The notes under the pieces: generated by a model | The model's input: the letters and a program-made list of their open reading frames with translations, nothing else | The model's database searches: none | Told to the model about the DNA's origin: nothing | Translations under genes and position numbers: made by a program | Assembly: GCA_964619935.1 (NCBI GenBank) | Contig: CAZUGO010000065.1 | Location: 1 to 48,950, forward strand | Length of the DNA stretch: 48,950 bases | From: CAZUGO01 sp964619935 | GTDB lineage: Bacteria > Planctomycetota > Phycisphaerae > UBA1845 > CAIVHJ01 | Direction of reading: 5' to 3' | Part shown: one piece after another, positions 22,567 through 29,949 of the stretch | Position numbering within the stretch: the stretch's first letter is position 1 | Layout: each line of letters opens with the position of its first letter

Positions 22567-23573
22567 ACGCCCTGCTGCTGGGTGTGGCCCTGGCGAACCT
22601 GCTGTCGCCCGCCGCGCCGCGCGCGACCGATGCCGCGGCCACCGCGCGCGACTTCGTGGCCTTTGTGGAACAGCAGGCCCACTATCCCCAAAGCGCCAAG
22701 GCCTTCATCCGCACCGAATGGCAGCGGCGGTCGACAGCCGACTTGAGCAACTTCATCCCCGAAGCACTTGCCGTGCTGTACCCCCGCTTCCAGGCCGGCT
22801 TGCAGGCGTTTGAGCGGCGCGAATTCAGCTACTGTGCCAAGATCATGGGCGAACTGTCGCTCAGCACTAACCCATACCTTGGAACCCACGCGGCGCTGTA
22901 CCAATCCAGAGCGTTGCTTCAGGAACTGCATCTGGAGTATGCGGCCATGGTGCTGCAGTTCTATCTCCGGGAGGAGTTTGAGGCCACCCGTTACTGCACG
23001 GCCGCCGATGAGATGGCCTTCCAACTGGGCTTCTGCCAGTACCACACCTTTCGGTCCGACGCCGCTCGAGGGACTCTGGACGGTTTCCTGGAACGCTTTC
23101 CCGAAGCCGACCCGGCGCTGCGGGCTGCGGCCAAGAGCATGCTCAAAGACCTGCAGCAACCCCAGCCGCAGGACCTCGGCACCGCGTCGCACCTAATGGC
23201 CGATGCCGGCGGCTGGCTCCGCGAAGGCGATGCCGGCCTGGAGCCGCAGACGCGCCAGAAGAAGGCCCTCTTGATCTTGGAGGCCCTGACCCGCCGGGCA
23301 GAACAGCAGGAGCAGCAGAACCAGGGCCAAGGTCAGCAGAATCCGCAAAGTGCGCAGATGCCCAGTTCGCCGGCCCAGCAGTCGGCGGCTCCCGAGGGTC
23401 CGGCGGGCACCGGCGATCTGCGGGCCGCCCCGCGGGCCGCCCCGGGGGAAGTCTGGGGCCAGATGCGCCCGCAGGAGCGCGCCAAGGTCTTGCAACTGCT
23501 GCAGGACAACTTCCCGAGCCGCTATCGCGAGCTGGTGGAGCAATATTACAATGAACTTGCCAAAGAGCCGTAA
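22563..23573 (+). CDS. Exported TPR-like helical-repeat protein
   Basis: This 336-residue protein has a short signal-like N-terminus (LLLGVALANLLSPAAPRA) and a helical-repeat core (about 40-210) with TPR-like pairs: ALYQSRALLQELHLEYAAMV, then FQLGFCQYHTFRSDAARGTL. A Gln-rich low-complexity stretch follows (about 238-275), and the conserved end is MRPQERAKVLQLLQDNFPSR then YRELVEQYYNELAK. That last motif recurs at the C-terminus of many planctomycete MoxR-operon proteins as far as I recall. It overlaps the previous gene by 4 bases and the next by 23. Confidence 0.7.
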   Translation: MNALLLGVALANLLSPAAPRATDAAATARDFVAFVEQQAHYPQSAKAFIRTEWQRRSTADLSNFIPEALAVLYPRFQAGLQAFERREFSYCAKIMGELSLSTNPYLGTHAALYQSRALLQELHLEYAAMVLQFYLREEFEATRYCTAADEMAFQLGFCQYHTFRSDAARGTLDGFLERFPEADPALRAAAKSMLKDLQQPQPQDLGTASHLMADAGGWLREGDAGLEPQTRQKKALLILEALTRRAEQQEQQNQGQGQQNPQSAQMPSSPAQQSAAPEGPAGTGDLRAAPRAAPGEVWGQMRPQERAKVLQLLQDNFPSRYRELVEQYYNELAKEP

Positions 23574-24804
23574 CCACGGCCTTCTGCGGACCGTCCTGAT
23601 CCTCGGTGGGTTGACCCCATCGGCCCACGCGGACATTGCGGTGGCGCTCACCTGCCTGGACGGCAGCGTGGTTCGGGGCACCTGGAGCGGCACCGAAACG
23701 CCAGGCACCATCGCCGTCCGCACCCCGCGGCGCCGCGTCGAATTCGTCACCGAGGACCTCCTGGCGGTACACGTGGTCGATCCTTTTCCGCCCGCGGAGC
23801 GCCCGGACTGGCAGGTGACGGTGTGGACCACCAATGGTTCGCGCTTCCCGGCGGATTTCCTGGAATCGGACGGCGGCGCGGTCGTGGTCAAGACCTCCTT
23901 CGCGCCGCAGGTTCGGCTTCCGCTGGACCAGCTGTCCGCCCTACGCTGGAATCGGCACGCCGCTGCAGGAGAACACATCGACCGGCTGCTCGCGGAACCC
24001 GATCGTGTGCAAGACACGCTCCTGGGTATCCACGAGGGCACCATTCGACTCCTGAGTGGAACGGTCGACCAGTTGGGCAGCGACGGCGGCGTGTTCACCT
24101 ACCGCGGCCGAACGCTGCGCTTCACGCCCGACAATACCGGCGGCATCGTGTTTGCCGCGATTCAGCGCCGGGATCCTGCGGCCCTCCGCTGTCTCCTGAC
24201 CAATGACGACCGGATCGCCGGATCGCTACTGGCCACCACCGACGACACGCTGACTTTGCGTGGCGTGGCCGACTTGCCCATCACCCTAGCGCTGCCGACG
24301 ATCTCGGCCTTGACCTTCAGCAGTGACCGCGTGGTGTTCTTGAGCGAGCTTGAACCGAGCGACGTTGAGCACCACAACCTGATGGATGTGCCCTGGACGG
24401 TTCGTCGCGATCGCTCGGTGACCAACCAGCCAATGACCCTGGAGCGCCAGGTCTACGCCCGCGGCATCGGCGTCCACGCCAACACCTCGGTCAGCTACCG
24501 TCTCGACACCCCATTTCGATCGCTGGCCGCGACCATCGGCATCGATGACGCGGTCCGCCCGGCGGGATCGGTCGTGTTCCTCGTGGTGGGTGACGGCGTC
24601 GAGTTGTTCCGCAGCGATCCCGTCACCGGACGGGACCCGCCGCAGGACATTCTGGTCCCGCTGGAGGACGTCCGAACCTTGACCCTGGCGGTGGACTCGG
24701 CCGATTTGCTGGACTTGGGAGACCACGCCGACTGGGCCAACGTTCGCCTCATCAAGCCGGACCGCACGGCCCCACGACTTCCCCCGCCCGCGTCCAGCGA
24801 TTAG
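23551..24804 (+). CDS. Secreted protein with C-terminal NPCBM carbohydrate-binding-type domain
   Basis: This 417-residue protein has a signal peptide (about 1-27, ending SAHA), a beta-rich middle with repeated DG-S/T-x-G segments (CLDGSVVRGTWSG, NDDRIAGSLLATTDD), and a C-terminal domain (about 275-402) with RQVYARGIGVHANTSVSYRL, FRSLAATIGIDD, and ADWANVRLI. This matches the NPCBM module found in glycoside hydrolases and planctomycete surface proteins. ATG at 23551 lies within the end of the preceding gene, with GGTGGAG 10 bases upstream. It is the last gene of the operon: the next gene has its own promoter. Confidence 0.8.
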   Translation: MNLPKSRNHGLLRTVLILGGLTPSAHADIAVALTCLDGSVVRGTWSGTETPGTIAVRTPRRRVEFVTEDLLAVHVVDPFPPAERPDWQVTVWTTNGSRFPADFLESDGGAVVVKTSFAPQVRLPLDQLSALRWNRHAAAGEHIDRLLAEPDRVQDTLLGIHEGTIRLLSGTVDQLGSDGGVFTYRGRTLRFTPDNTGGIVFAAIQRRDPAALRCLLTNDDRIAGSLLATTDDTLTLRGVADLPITLALPTISALTFSSDRVVFLSELEPSDVEHHNLMDVPWTVRRDRSVTNQPMTLERQVYARGIGVHANTSVSYRLDTPFRSLAATIGIDDAVRPAGSVVFLVVGDGVELFRSDPVTGRDPPQDILVPLEDVRTLTLAVDSADLLDLGDHADWANVRLIKPDRTAPRLPPPASSD

Positions 24805-24843
24805 CGTTTCACCGGACGCCCGGGAATGCCGGCCTTGCCCACC

Positions 24844-24873
24844 TTGACTGGTCACCTGTTTCCGCGATAGAAC
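24844..24873 (+). promoter_or_regulatory. Predicted sigma70 promoter of the cysteine-rich lipoprotein gene
   Basis: TTGACT (24844-24849) and TAGAAC (24868-24873) are separated by 18 bp, giving a start near 24880 and a leader of about 66 nt before the GTG at 24946. Confidence 0.5.
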
Positions 24874-24945
24874 ACCAGGGGTAGGCCGCGTCTGCGAATT
24901 CCGGCACCCGAGGGAGACTTCCGCCACCCAGAGGAGGAAACGCTG

Positions 24946-25566
24946 GTGAATCATCAAACCCACTCTGCGCTCGGTTGGAGCTGCGCCCTGCTGATCCTGC
25001 TGCACGCCGGTTGTAGCGGGACGACCACCCCCGGCCCCTCCGGCAACGGCAACGCCAACTCCGCCAATGACAACACCAACTCCAGCAATGCCAACGACAA
25101 CGGCTCGGGCGACGGCGGCAAGAATGCCGCCTGTGCCGACGACGATCTGTGCAACGTGTCCTGTTTCATGGACGCGGATCTGCCCATCGACCCGGATTGC
25201 ACCAATGCCGACATCTGCGACCAGACCGGTGGCTCGGAGAACAACGGCTTTTGCTGCACCCCTGACCTGAACTGTGACACCGACTGCCCCGAGGCGGATC
25301 CGGAATGTGCCCAGGCGGGCATCGTGGATGGTCAGTTATGTGCTGACTTCTGCGAGACCGCTGGGGACGGCGACTGCAGCGACGGCGGTTCGGGCGCGAC
25401 CGGGTCGGCCTGCGACTTCGGTGGCGATTGCACCGACTGCGGATCGCGGAGCATGGACGACGCCAGCGAGAATGACCTGGAGTGCTTCGTGTCGGCGTTC
25501 TGCTGCAGCGGCGATCAACTCTGCGACGACGGCTGTGCCGACCCCGACCCCGACTGCGACCCCTGA
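24946..25566 (+). CDS. Cysteine-rich repeat lipoprotein
   Basis: This 206-residue exported protein is probably lipid-anchored at Cys23 (LLHAGC, with His rather than Leu at -3, so the lipobox is imperfect). Residues about 24-58 are a low-complexity Asn/Asp/Ser/Gly linker (NDNTNSSNANDNGSG). The remainder has four related modules of the form LC-x3-C followed by DPDC or DGDC: CNVSC...DPDC, CDTDC...DPEC, CADFC...DGDC and CDDGC...DPDC. The even spacing suggests disulfide-stapled or metal-binding repeats. It uses GTG at 24946 with GAGGAGG 8 bases upstream. I recognise no named family; similar linkers are typical of planctomycete surface lipoproteins. Confidence 0.8.
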   Translation: MNHQTHSALGWSCALLILLHAGCSGTTTPGPSGNGNANSANDNTNSSNANDNGSGDGGKNAACADDDLCNVSCFMDADLPIDPDCTNADICDQTGGSENNGFCCTPDLNCDTDCPEADPECAQAGIVDGQLCADFCETAGDGDCSDGGSGATGSACDFGGDCTDCGSRSMDDASENDLECFVSAFCCSGDQLCDDGCADPDPDCDP

Positions 25567-25599
25567 CCCCCCCCGCGACCAGACCTGCCGATGGGCGGG

Positions 25600-27870
25600 T
25601 CAACCACCGGCGGCGGACTTTCCGGGATGCATTTCATACATGATCAACAGCGACAGCAACCAACTGAGCGTTGACTCAGCGCCCTGGTTCAGGTTGACAC
25701 CGTGCGCTGCGAGCCCGTCGCAACAGCCCCGCGTCTTGAAATCAACCAGGCTCAAACCCAGCGCGTTGCGGCCCAGAAACCAATCGAAGCAGGCCCGCAT
25801 CTGCGTCAGCCACTGGGCGTCCCCGGTGGCCTTGTAGGCTGCCTTGCAGGCCCCCACGAAGGCGGCGGCGTCGATCGGTTGCTGGTCGAACGCAGCTTTT
25901 TCCTGACCGCGCTGCCACCAGCCACGGTTGCCGACCAGCGCCATCTGCCCATCGGGCGTGATGTGCGTCTCCAGCAGCCAGCGCAACGAGCGAATGCCGC
26001 ACTCCAGAAGATCCTCGCGCTGCAGCATATCGCCCGCCAGAATCAACGACTGCGGCACTCGGGCGTTGTTGTAGGTCAGCGTGTCCAGCGGGAACACCCA
26101 GTCGTCGGACTGGTTGCGGCTGTATTGCTCATAGATGGCGTTGCTGATCTGGGTCATCAGCTCGCGAATGGCCGGGGCGTCGTCATGGCGCAGGTATTCA
26201 CTGAACCCCAGAACACACACCGCCCGGGCTCGGAGGTGCTGGAACGCGCGGGTGGTTCCGGCGGCCCGGTGGAACAACTCGGTGGCCAGCGATACATCCT
26301 GAGCCCCCGGCGGATGGCTGATCAGATAGCCTAGGGCCCAGATCGCCCGGGAATGACAGCCTTCGGATCCCTGCTCGTCCAGCCAGGTGCGATCATAGGC
26401 CATGAAGTTGCGAAAACTGCGGTGCTCTGCGTTCCAGGCGTGGTGCAGAAACGACAGGTAGCGGTCCAGATACGGCAGCACGTCGGCATTGGCCAGCAGC
26501 CGGTAGCTCATGGCGGCGACCAGCAAGGCTCGGGCGTTGTCGTCGGTGCAGTACCCGTGGTTGCGGTCGGGCGAGGCGTAGGTGGCGTGTTGCAGGATAC
26601 CGGTATCGTCGGATAGGCGAAACAGGTGATCCAGCCGAACTTCGGGCAACGACAACCACGAGGCTGCTTTGCGACGGGCGGGTTGTTGCACGCGCGGTGC
26701 ATGCTCCCGAATCACGTCACTAAAGACCGCGTCGTATTCCCTTGCCACCACCGGCCAGATCATCTGGCGACCGAAGGCATAGGCCCGCTTCCGGACGTCC
26801 AGGCGGCGCCGGGGATCGGACAACAACTCTCCGATGGCCCGGGCCAGGCCCGCCGCATCGTTGAAGTCGACCAGGCAGCCGCGGCCGTCGGCCAGCAACT
26901 CCTGGGCGTACCAGTAGGGCGTGGACACCACCGCCTTGCCGCAGGCCACGGCAAATGCCAGGGTCCCGGAAACGATTTGCTCCTTGGAACGGTACGGCGT
27001 GACATACAGGTCCGCGGCCTTCAGAAAATCCAGCAACAGCGGTAGGTTGACATAATGATTGTGGAAGAACACGTTGGACGATAACCCCAGGTCCACCGCC
27101 AGGCGCTCCAACCCCAGGCGATACGATTCGCCGGATTCGCGAACCACCCCCGGATGCGTGGCCCCCAGGATCATGTAGGCTACGTCGGGGTGCTGCGGCA
27201 CCACCTGAGCCATGGCCTGCAGCATGGTCTCGATGCCTTTGCTCGGTCCCAGAAGCCCGAAGGTCAGGATGACCGGGCGACCCCTGACCTTGAAGCGATC
27301 CTTGAAGTCCTCGGGATTGTGAAACGCAACGTCCGGCGTTCCATGGGGGATGACCCGGATTTTCTCATCGGGGACGCCGTAGACGTCGGTCAGCAACGAC
27401 CGGGCACGCTGGGCCAGCGGAACCACCACGCTGCTGAGTTCCGCAATGCGGGCCAGCGTCCGGCGCTGCCCGTCGCCCGGTTCGCTGAGCACGGTGTGGA
27501 ACGTTGCTGCGATCGGTTTGTCCAAGCGCTCCAGCAGTTCGATGATCATGGCCCCGTCATTGCCGCCGAACAGTCCGTACTCGTGCTGCAGGTTGATGAT
27601 GTCGGCACTGCCGGCGTTCAGGAAGTCGGCCGCGTTGCGATAGTCGCTGCGCTGGTGCTGGCGGATGACGAACTGGACCTGCGGACCGTACTGGTATTCG
27701 CGGTTGCTGTCGTTCACCGCGACAATCCCGAGATGCGGATCTTCGGTCAAGGCGCAGTGATGCACGAATTCAGCCAGATTGGTGGCCAGGTCGTTGGAGA
27801 ACGTCGCGATACCACACTGCCGTGGGATATAAGACGACACCACGGCGACGTTCGGGGTCCGGTCGGACAT
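25600..27870 (-). CDS. GT4 glycosyltransferase fused to an alpha/alpha-toroid (glycosidase-like) domain
   Basis: This 756-residue protein has two parts. The first (about 1-390) is a GT-B, family 4 glycosyltransferase: PRQCGIATFSNDLATNL near the start, NLQHEYGLFGG, VIPHGTPDVAFH, ILTFGLLGPSKGIETML and the donor-site region VTPYRSKEQIVSGTLAFAVA. The second (about 400-750) is a helical toroid with YCTDDNARALLVAAM near residue 438 and later WVFPLDTLTYNNARVPQSLI and STLSWLLSLLIMYE, as seen in glycoside-hydrolase-like domains. Such fusions occur near mannoside phosphorylase genes in other bacteria, but none is present here. ATG at 27870 is chosen over an ATG 18 bases upstream because CAGGAG lies about 7 bases before it. 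Sugar specificity is unknown. Confidence 0.85.
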   Translation of the reverse strand: MSDRTPNVAVVSSYIPRQCGIATFSNDLATNLAEFVHHCALTEDPHLGIVAVNDSNREYQYGPQVQFVIRQHQRSDYRNAADFLNAGSADIINLQHEYGLFGGNDGAMIIELLERLDKPIAATFHTVLSEPGDGQRRTLARIAELSSVVVPLAQRARSLLTDVYGVPDEKIRVIPHGTPDVAFHNPEDFKDRFKVRGRPVILTFGLLGPSKGIETMLQAMAQVVPQHPDVAYMILGATHPGVVRESGESYRLGLERLAVDLGLSSNVFFHNHYVNLPLLLDFLKAADLYVTPYRSKEQIVSGTLAFAVACGKAVVSTPYWYAQELLADGRGCLVDFNDAAGLARAIGELLSDPRRRLDVRKRAYAFGRQMIWPVVAREYDAVFSDVIREHAPRVQQPARRKAASWLSLPEVRLDHLFRLSDDTGILQHATYASPDRNHGYCTDDNARALLVAAMSYRLLANADVLPYLDRYLSFLHHAWNAEHRSFRNFMAYDRTWLDEQGSEGCHSRAIWALGYLISHPPGAQDVSLATELFHRAAGTTRAFQHLRARAVCVLGFSEYLRHDDAPAIRELMTQISNAIYEQYSRNQSDDWVFPLDTLTYNNARVPQSLILAGDMLQREDLLECGIRSLRWLLETHITPDGQMALVGNRGWWQRGQEKAAFDQQPIDAAAFVGACKAAYKATGDAQWLTQMRACFDWFLGRNALGLSLVDFKTRGCCDGLAAHGVNLNQGAESTLSWLLSLLIMYEMHPGKSAAGG

Positions 27871-27965
27871 CACAGGCTCCTGCAGCATTCATCCGCGGCC
27901 CGCGGCGTGCCGGGGCGGATGAGTTGTGTGAGCGAACGCCGTGCACCGGAAGCACGGCCCGGTCT

Positions 27966-27994
27966 GTTGTAGCACAGGATCGCGCTTTCGTCAC
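27966..27994 (-). promoter_or_regulatory. Possible promoter of the GT4-toroid gene
   Basis: On the minus strand GTGACG (27994-27989) and TACAAC (27971-27966) are 17 bp apart. The leader (about 90 nt) contains a CCGTGC/GCACGG hairpin (27940-27958). Both boxes match the consensus in four of six positions. Confidence 0.35.
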
Positions 27995-28061
27995 GCCGGG
28001 GAATCGGGCGGCCGCGGCGATCGTGCCTGCCGCCACCGGGGCCCGGGGTGCCGGCAGCGGA

Positions 28062-28829
28062 TCAGCGCGACGCAGACGGGTACTGCGGGTCCAGCCGGCG
28101 TAACGCGCCACGGCGCAGCCGCTGCAACGGTTTGACCACGGCGCGATGCACCTTGAGATACCCGGGAAGCTTGTAGGATTCGTCCAGCTGCTCGGCGGAC
28201 AGTTGATCCGGACGCGTGCGGCGGCGATGCTTGAGCAGATGATAGGAATCCATGTCCTGCAGCAAGTCACGAATCCAGCACAGCGGCGGCAGCCGGCCGA
28301 GCCGCCCGGGAAGGTGCCACGAAATCTGGAAGTCAATCAGCGACGGACGGCCGTTGTGATCGACGATGATGTTCTCGCACTTTTCGAGATCGACGTACGC
28401 CATACCGCGGGCATGCATGCGGTCGATGATCTGCTCCAGCGCTCCGAAGAATTCGTCGCCCACCGCCTCGTCCGCACGCATCGGGTGGCCAACGACGTAC
28501 TCGTGGACAAAGCCGCAGTCGCCCCAGAGACCCATGAACCGCGGGACAGGCTCAAGATCCGCCAGCGCCTGGTAGATGAGGGCCTCGCGCCGGGCCAGAA
28601 AGCGCCCGATCCATCGACCCGGCAGCCCCAGGAGGTCGGCCATGCGGTTGATCTTGAGCACCACCTGGTGACCGTCGCGGCGGCGCAACAGGCCGGTCGC
28701 CGCAAAGAAGTCATGTTTGAACACGTGGACCAGTTCATAGCGGCCCTCCGGCAGGTCCAGTGTTTGCGGGAAGCAGGACCGTCCCAAGGCCTTGAGTACG
28801 GCGGGAGCCCTTCGAGCAGCAGACTTCAT
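28062..28829 (-). CDS. Protein-kinase-fold protein (lipopolysaccharide-kinase/RIO-like)
   Basis: This 255-residue protein has a compact kinase fold. HQVVLKI carries the probable ATP-binding lysine, FVHEYVVGHPM looks like the hinge, MAYVDLEKCENIIV occupies the catalytic loop, and SLIDFQ occupies the metal-binding position. The catalytic loop keeps Asp and Asn but has Tyr-Val in place of the His-x before Asp, and DFG is DFQ. The layout is like InaA/WaaP/RIO-type small-molecule or LPS kinases; the substrate is unknown. ATG at 28829 is preferred over an upstream in-frame ATG that would overlap the divergent promoter. TACAAT lies 9 nt before this ATG and no ribosome binding site is visible. Confidence 0.72.
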   Translation of the reverse strand: MKSAARRAPAVLKALGRSCFPQTLDLPEGRYELVHVFKHDFFAATGLLRRRDGHQVVLKINRMADLLGLPGRWIGRFLARREALIYQALADLEPVPRFMGLWGDCGFVHEYVVGHPMRADEAVGDEFFGALEQIIDRMHARGMAYVDLEKCENIIVDHNGRPSLIDFQISWHLPGRLGRLPPLCWIRDLLQDMDSYHLLKHRRRTRPDQLSAEQLDESYKLPGYLKVHRAVVKPLQRLRRGALRRLDPQYPSASR

Positions 28830-28885
28830 GACCGTCGCATTGTACCGCCGGCGACTGCCGGCGACATCCCCGGCGCGTCCGGGGC

Positions 28886-28913
28886 TTGGCAGGGTGGCCC
28901 GGCCGTGCATAAT
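28886..28913 (+). promoter_or_regulatory. Predicted promoter giving a near-leaderless PTPS-like mRNA
   Basis: TTGGCA (28886-28891) and CATAAT (28908-28913) are separated by 16 bp, and only 8 bases lie between the -10 box and the ATG at 28922. Transcription should therefore begin at or within 2 nt of the start codon, in keeping with the lack of a ribosome binding site. Confidence 0.5.
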
Positions 28914-28921
28914 GGACCGCC

Positions 28922-29314
28922 ATGTTCAGCGTCATGGTAGAGCGCCACTTCCAGGCCACCCACGCCGTGGCCCAGCCGGACGGCACCCTGGAACCGTTGC
29001 ATGCCCACGACTGGGTGATCCAGGCATCCTTCGAGGCCGAGCAGCTCAATGCCGACGGGTTCGTCGTCGACTTCGTGCGCGTCCAGGACATCCTGGGCGG
29101 CATCTTGCAGCCGCTGACCGGCGCCAACCTCAACGAACACGAGTGGTTCCGCGGGCGGGGCACGTCGGCCGAACTTCTGGCCAGGCGCCTGTTCGACACC
29201 CTGGATACGCCGGCCTGGGCGCCGGCCCGGCTCGAGCAGGTTCGCGTCCGTGAGGCGCCGGGTTGCTGGGCCGCTTACCGCAGACGACCGCCGCACCCTC
29301 CACCGGCCGATTGA
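28922..29314 (+). CDS. 6-pyruvoyl-tetrahydropterin synthase / QueD-fold protein lacking catalytic residues
   Basis: This 130-residue protein has the T-fold of PTPS/QueD enzymes. The zinc ligands are kept: His14 in HFQATHAV, and His27 and His29 in PLHAHDW. The segment VVDFVRVQDIL and the ERHF start also match. The catalytic cysteine just before the LHxH motif in QueD is Leu23 here, and the Asp-His pair of the DHHYLND segment is replaced (LTGANLNE). A Glu in VREAPG corresponds to the substrate-anchoring Glu. It is therefore related to QueD but unlikely to make 6-carboxytetrahydropterin by the usual mechanism. No queuosine or folate genes are nearby. The start has no ribosome binding site; the mRNA is predicted leaderless. 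Confidence 0.75.
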   Translation: MFSVMVERHFQATHAVAQPDGTLEPLHAHDWVIQASFEAEQLNADGFVVDFVRVQDILGGILQPLTGANLNEHEWFRGRGTSAELLARRLFDTLDTPAWAPARLEQVRVREAPGCWAAYRRRPPHPPPAD

Positions 29315-29405
29315 CGGCGCGGGCTGCCGCCGACCGGTCCGAAGGTGCCGTGGCGGGCCTGCGGGCCTGCGGCACGCGACATCGAACTCGCCAATCGGCC
29401 GCGAA

Positions 29406-29434
29406 TTGACGATAATTCAGCCGGGCGCTAAGAT
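29406..29434 (+). promoter_or_regulatory. Predicted sigma70 promoter of mcsA-mcsB
   Basis: TTGACG (29406-29411) and TAAGAT (29429-29434) are exactly 17 bp apart. The start would be near 29441, giving a 20-nt leader that contains the GGAG ribosome binding site. No CtsR-type direct heptad repeat is visible around it. Confidence 0.6.
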
Positions 29435-29460
29435 AGCTTGGCTTGGCGACTGGAGTTTCG

Positions 29461-29949
29461 ATGGGCACGACCTGCCAACGCTGCGGCAAAGAACCTGCGA
29501 CGGTGCACCTGACTGACCTGCTCAAGGGTCAGAAAAAAGAGCGCCACCTGTGCAACACGTGTGCCGAGGAGGAAGGCCTGGTCCCGCAGCAGGCACCCCT
29601 CAATGAAATCCTGAGCAAGTTCGTCATGCAGAAATCGGCGGTCAAGGAACTGGTCGACCTGACCTGCGAGCAATGCGGGATGACTTTCGTCGAATTCCGC
29701 AGCCACGGCCTGCTGGGATGCCCCAACGATTATGACGCCTTCCAGAAGGCCTTGGAGCCGCTGTTGGCCCGATCTCACGAGGGTGCCGTCCAACACATCG
29801 GCAAGCTCATGCCGCGGATCGGGGACCAGTTCAAGGTTCGCCAGGAACTCATGCAACTGCGCAAACGGTTGCAGCGGGCCGTTGATGACGAGCAGTACGA
29901 AGAAGCCGCTCGCCTGCGCGACCGCATCTCCACCTTGGAATCCTCATGA
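29461..29949 (+). CDS. mcsA: McsA-type zinc-finger/UVR-motif adaptor
   Basis: McsA activates the protein-arginine kinase McsB. The 162-residue protein has a first zinc site Cys5-x2-Cys8 and Cys31-x2-Cys34, and a second with Cys69-x2-Cys72 and Cys87; the usual eighth cysteine is Asp90 (LGCPNDY where relatives have GCxxCY). A UVR motif (QLRKRLQRAVDDEQYEEAAR, then LRDRI) ends the protein. ATG at 29461 is preferred over an upstream in-frame start because GGAG lies 6 bases before it. The stop overlaps the mcsB ATG (ATGA), the standard pairing. clpC and ctsR, usual partners in Firmicutes, are absent from the window. Confidence 0.9.
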   Translation: MGTTCQRCGKEPATVHLTDLLKGQKKERHLCNTCAEEEGLVPQQAPLNEILSKFVMQKSAVKELVDLTCEQCGMTFVEFRSHGLLGCPNDYDAFQKALEPLLARSHEGAVQHIGKLMPRIGDQFKVRQELMQLRKRLQRAVDDEQYEEAARLRDRISTLESS

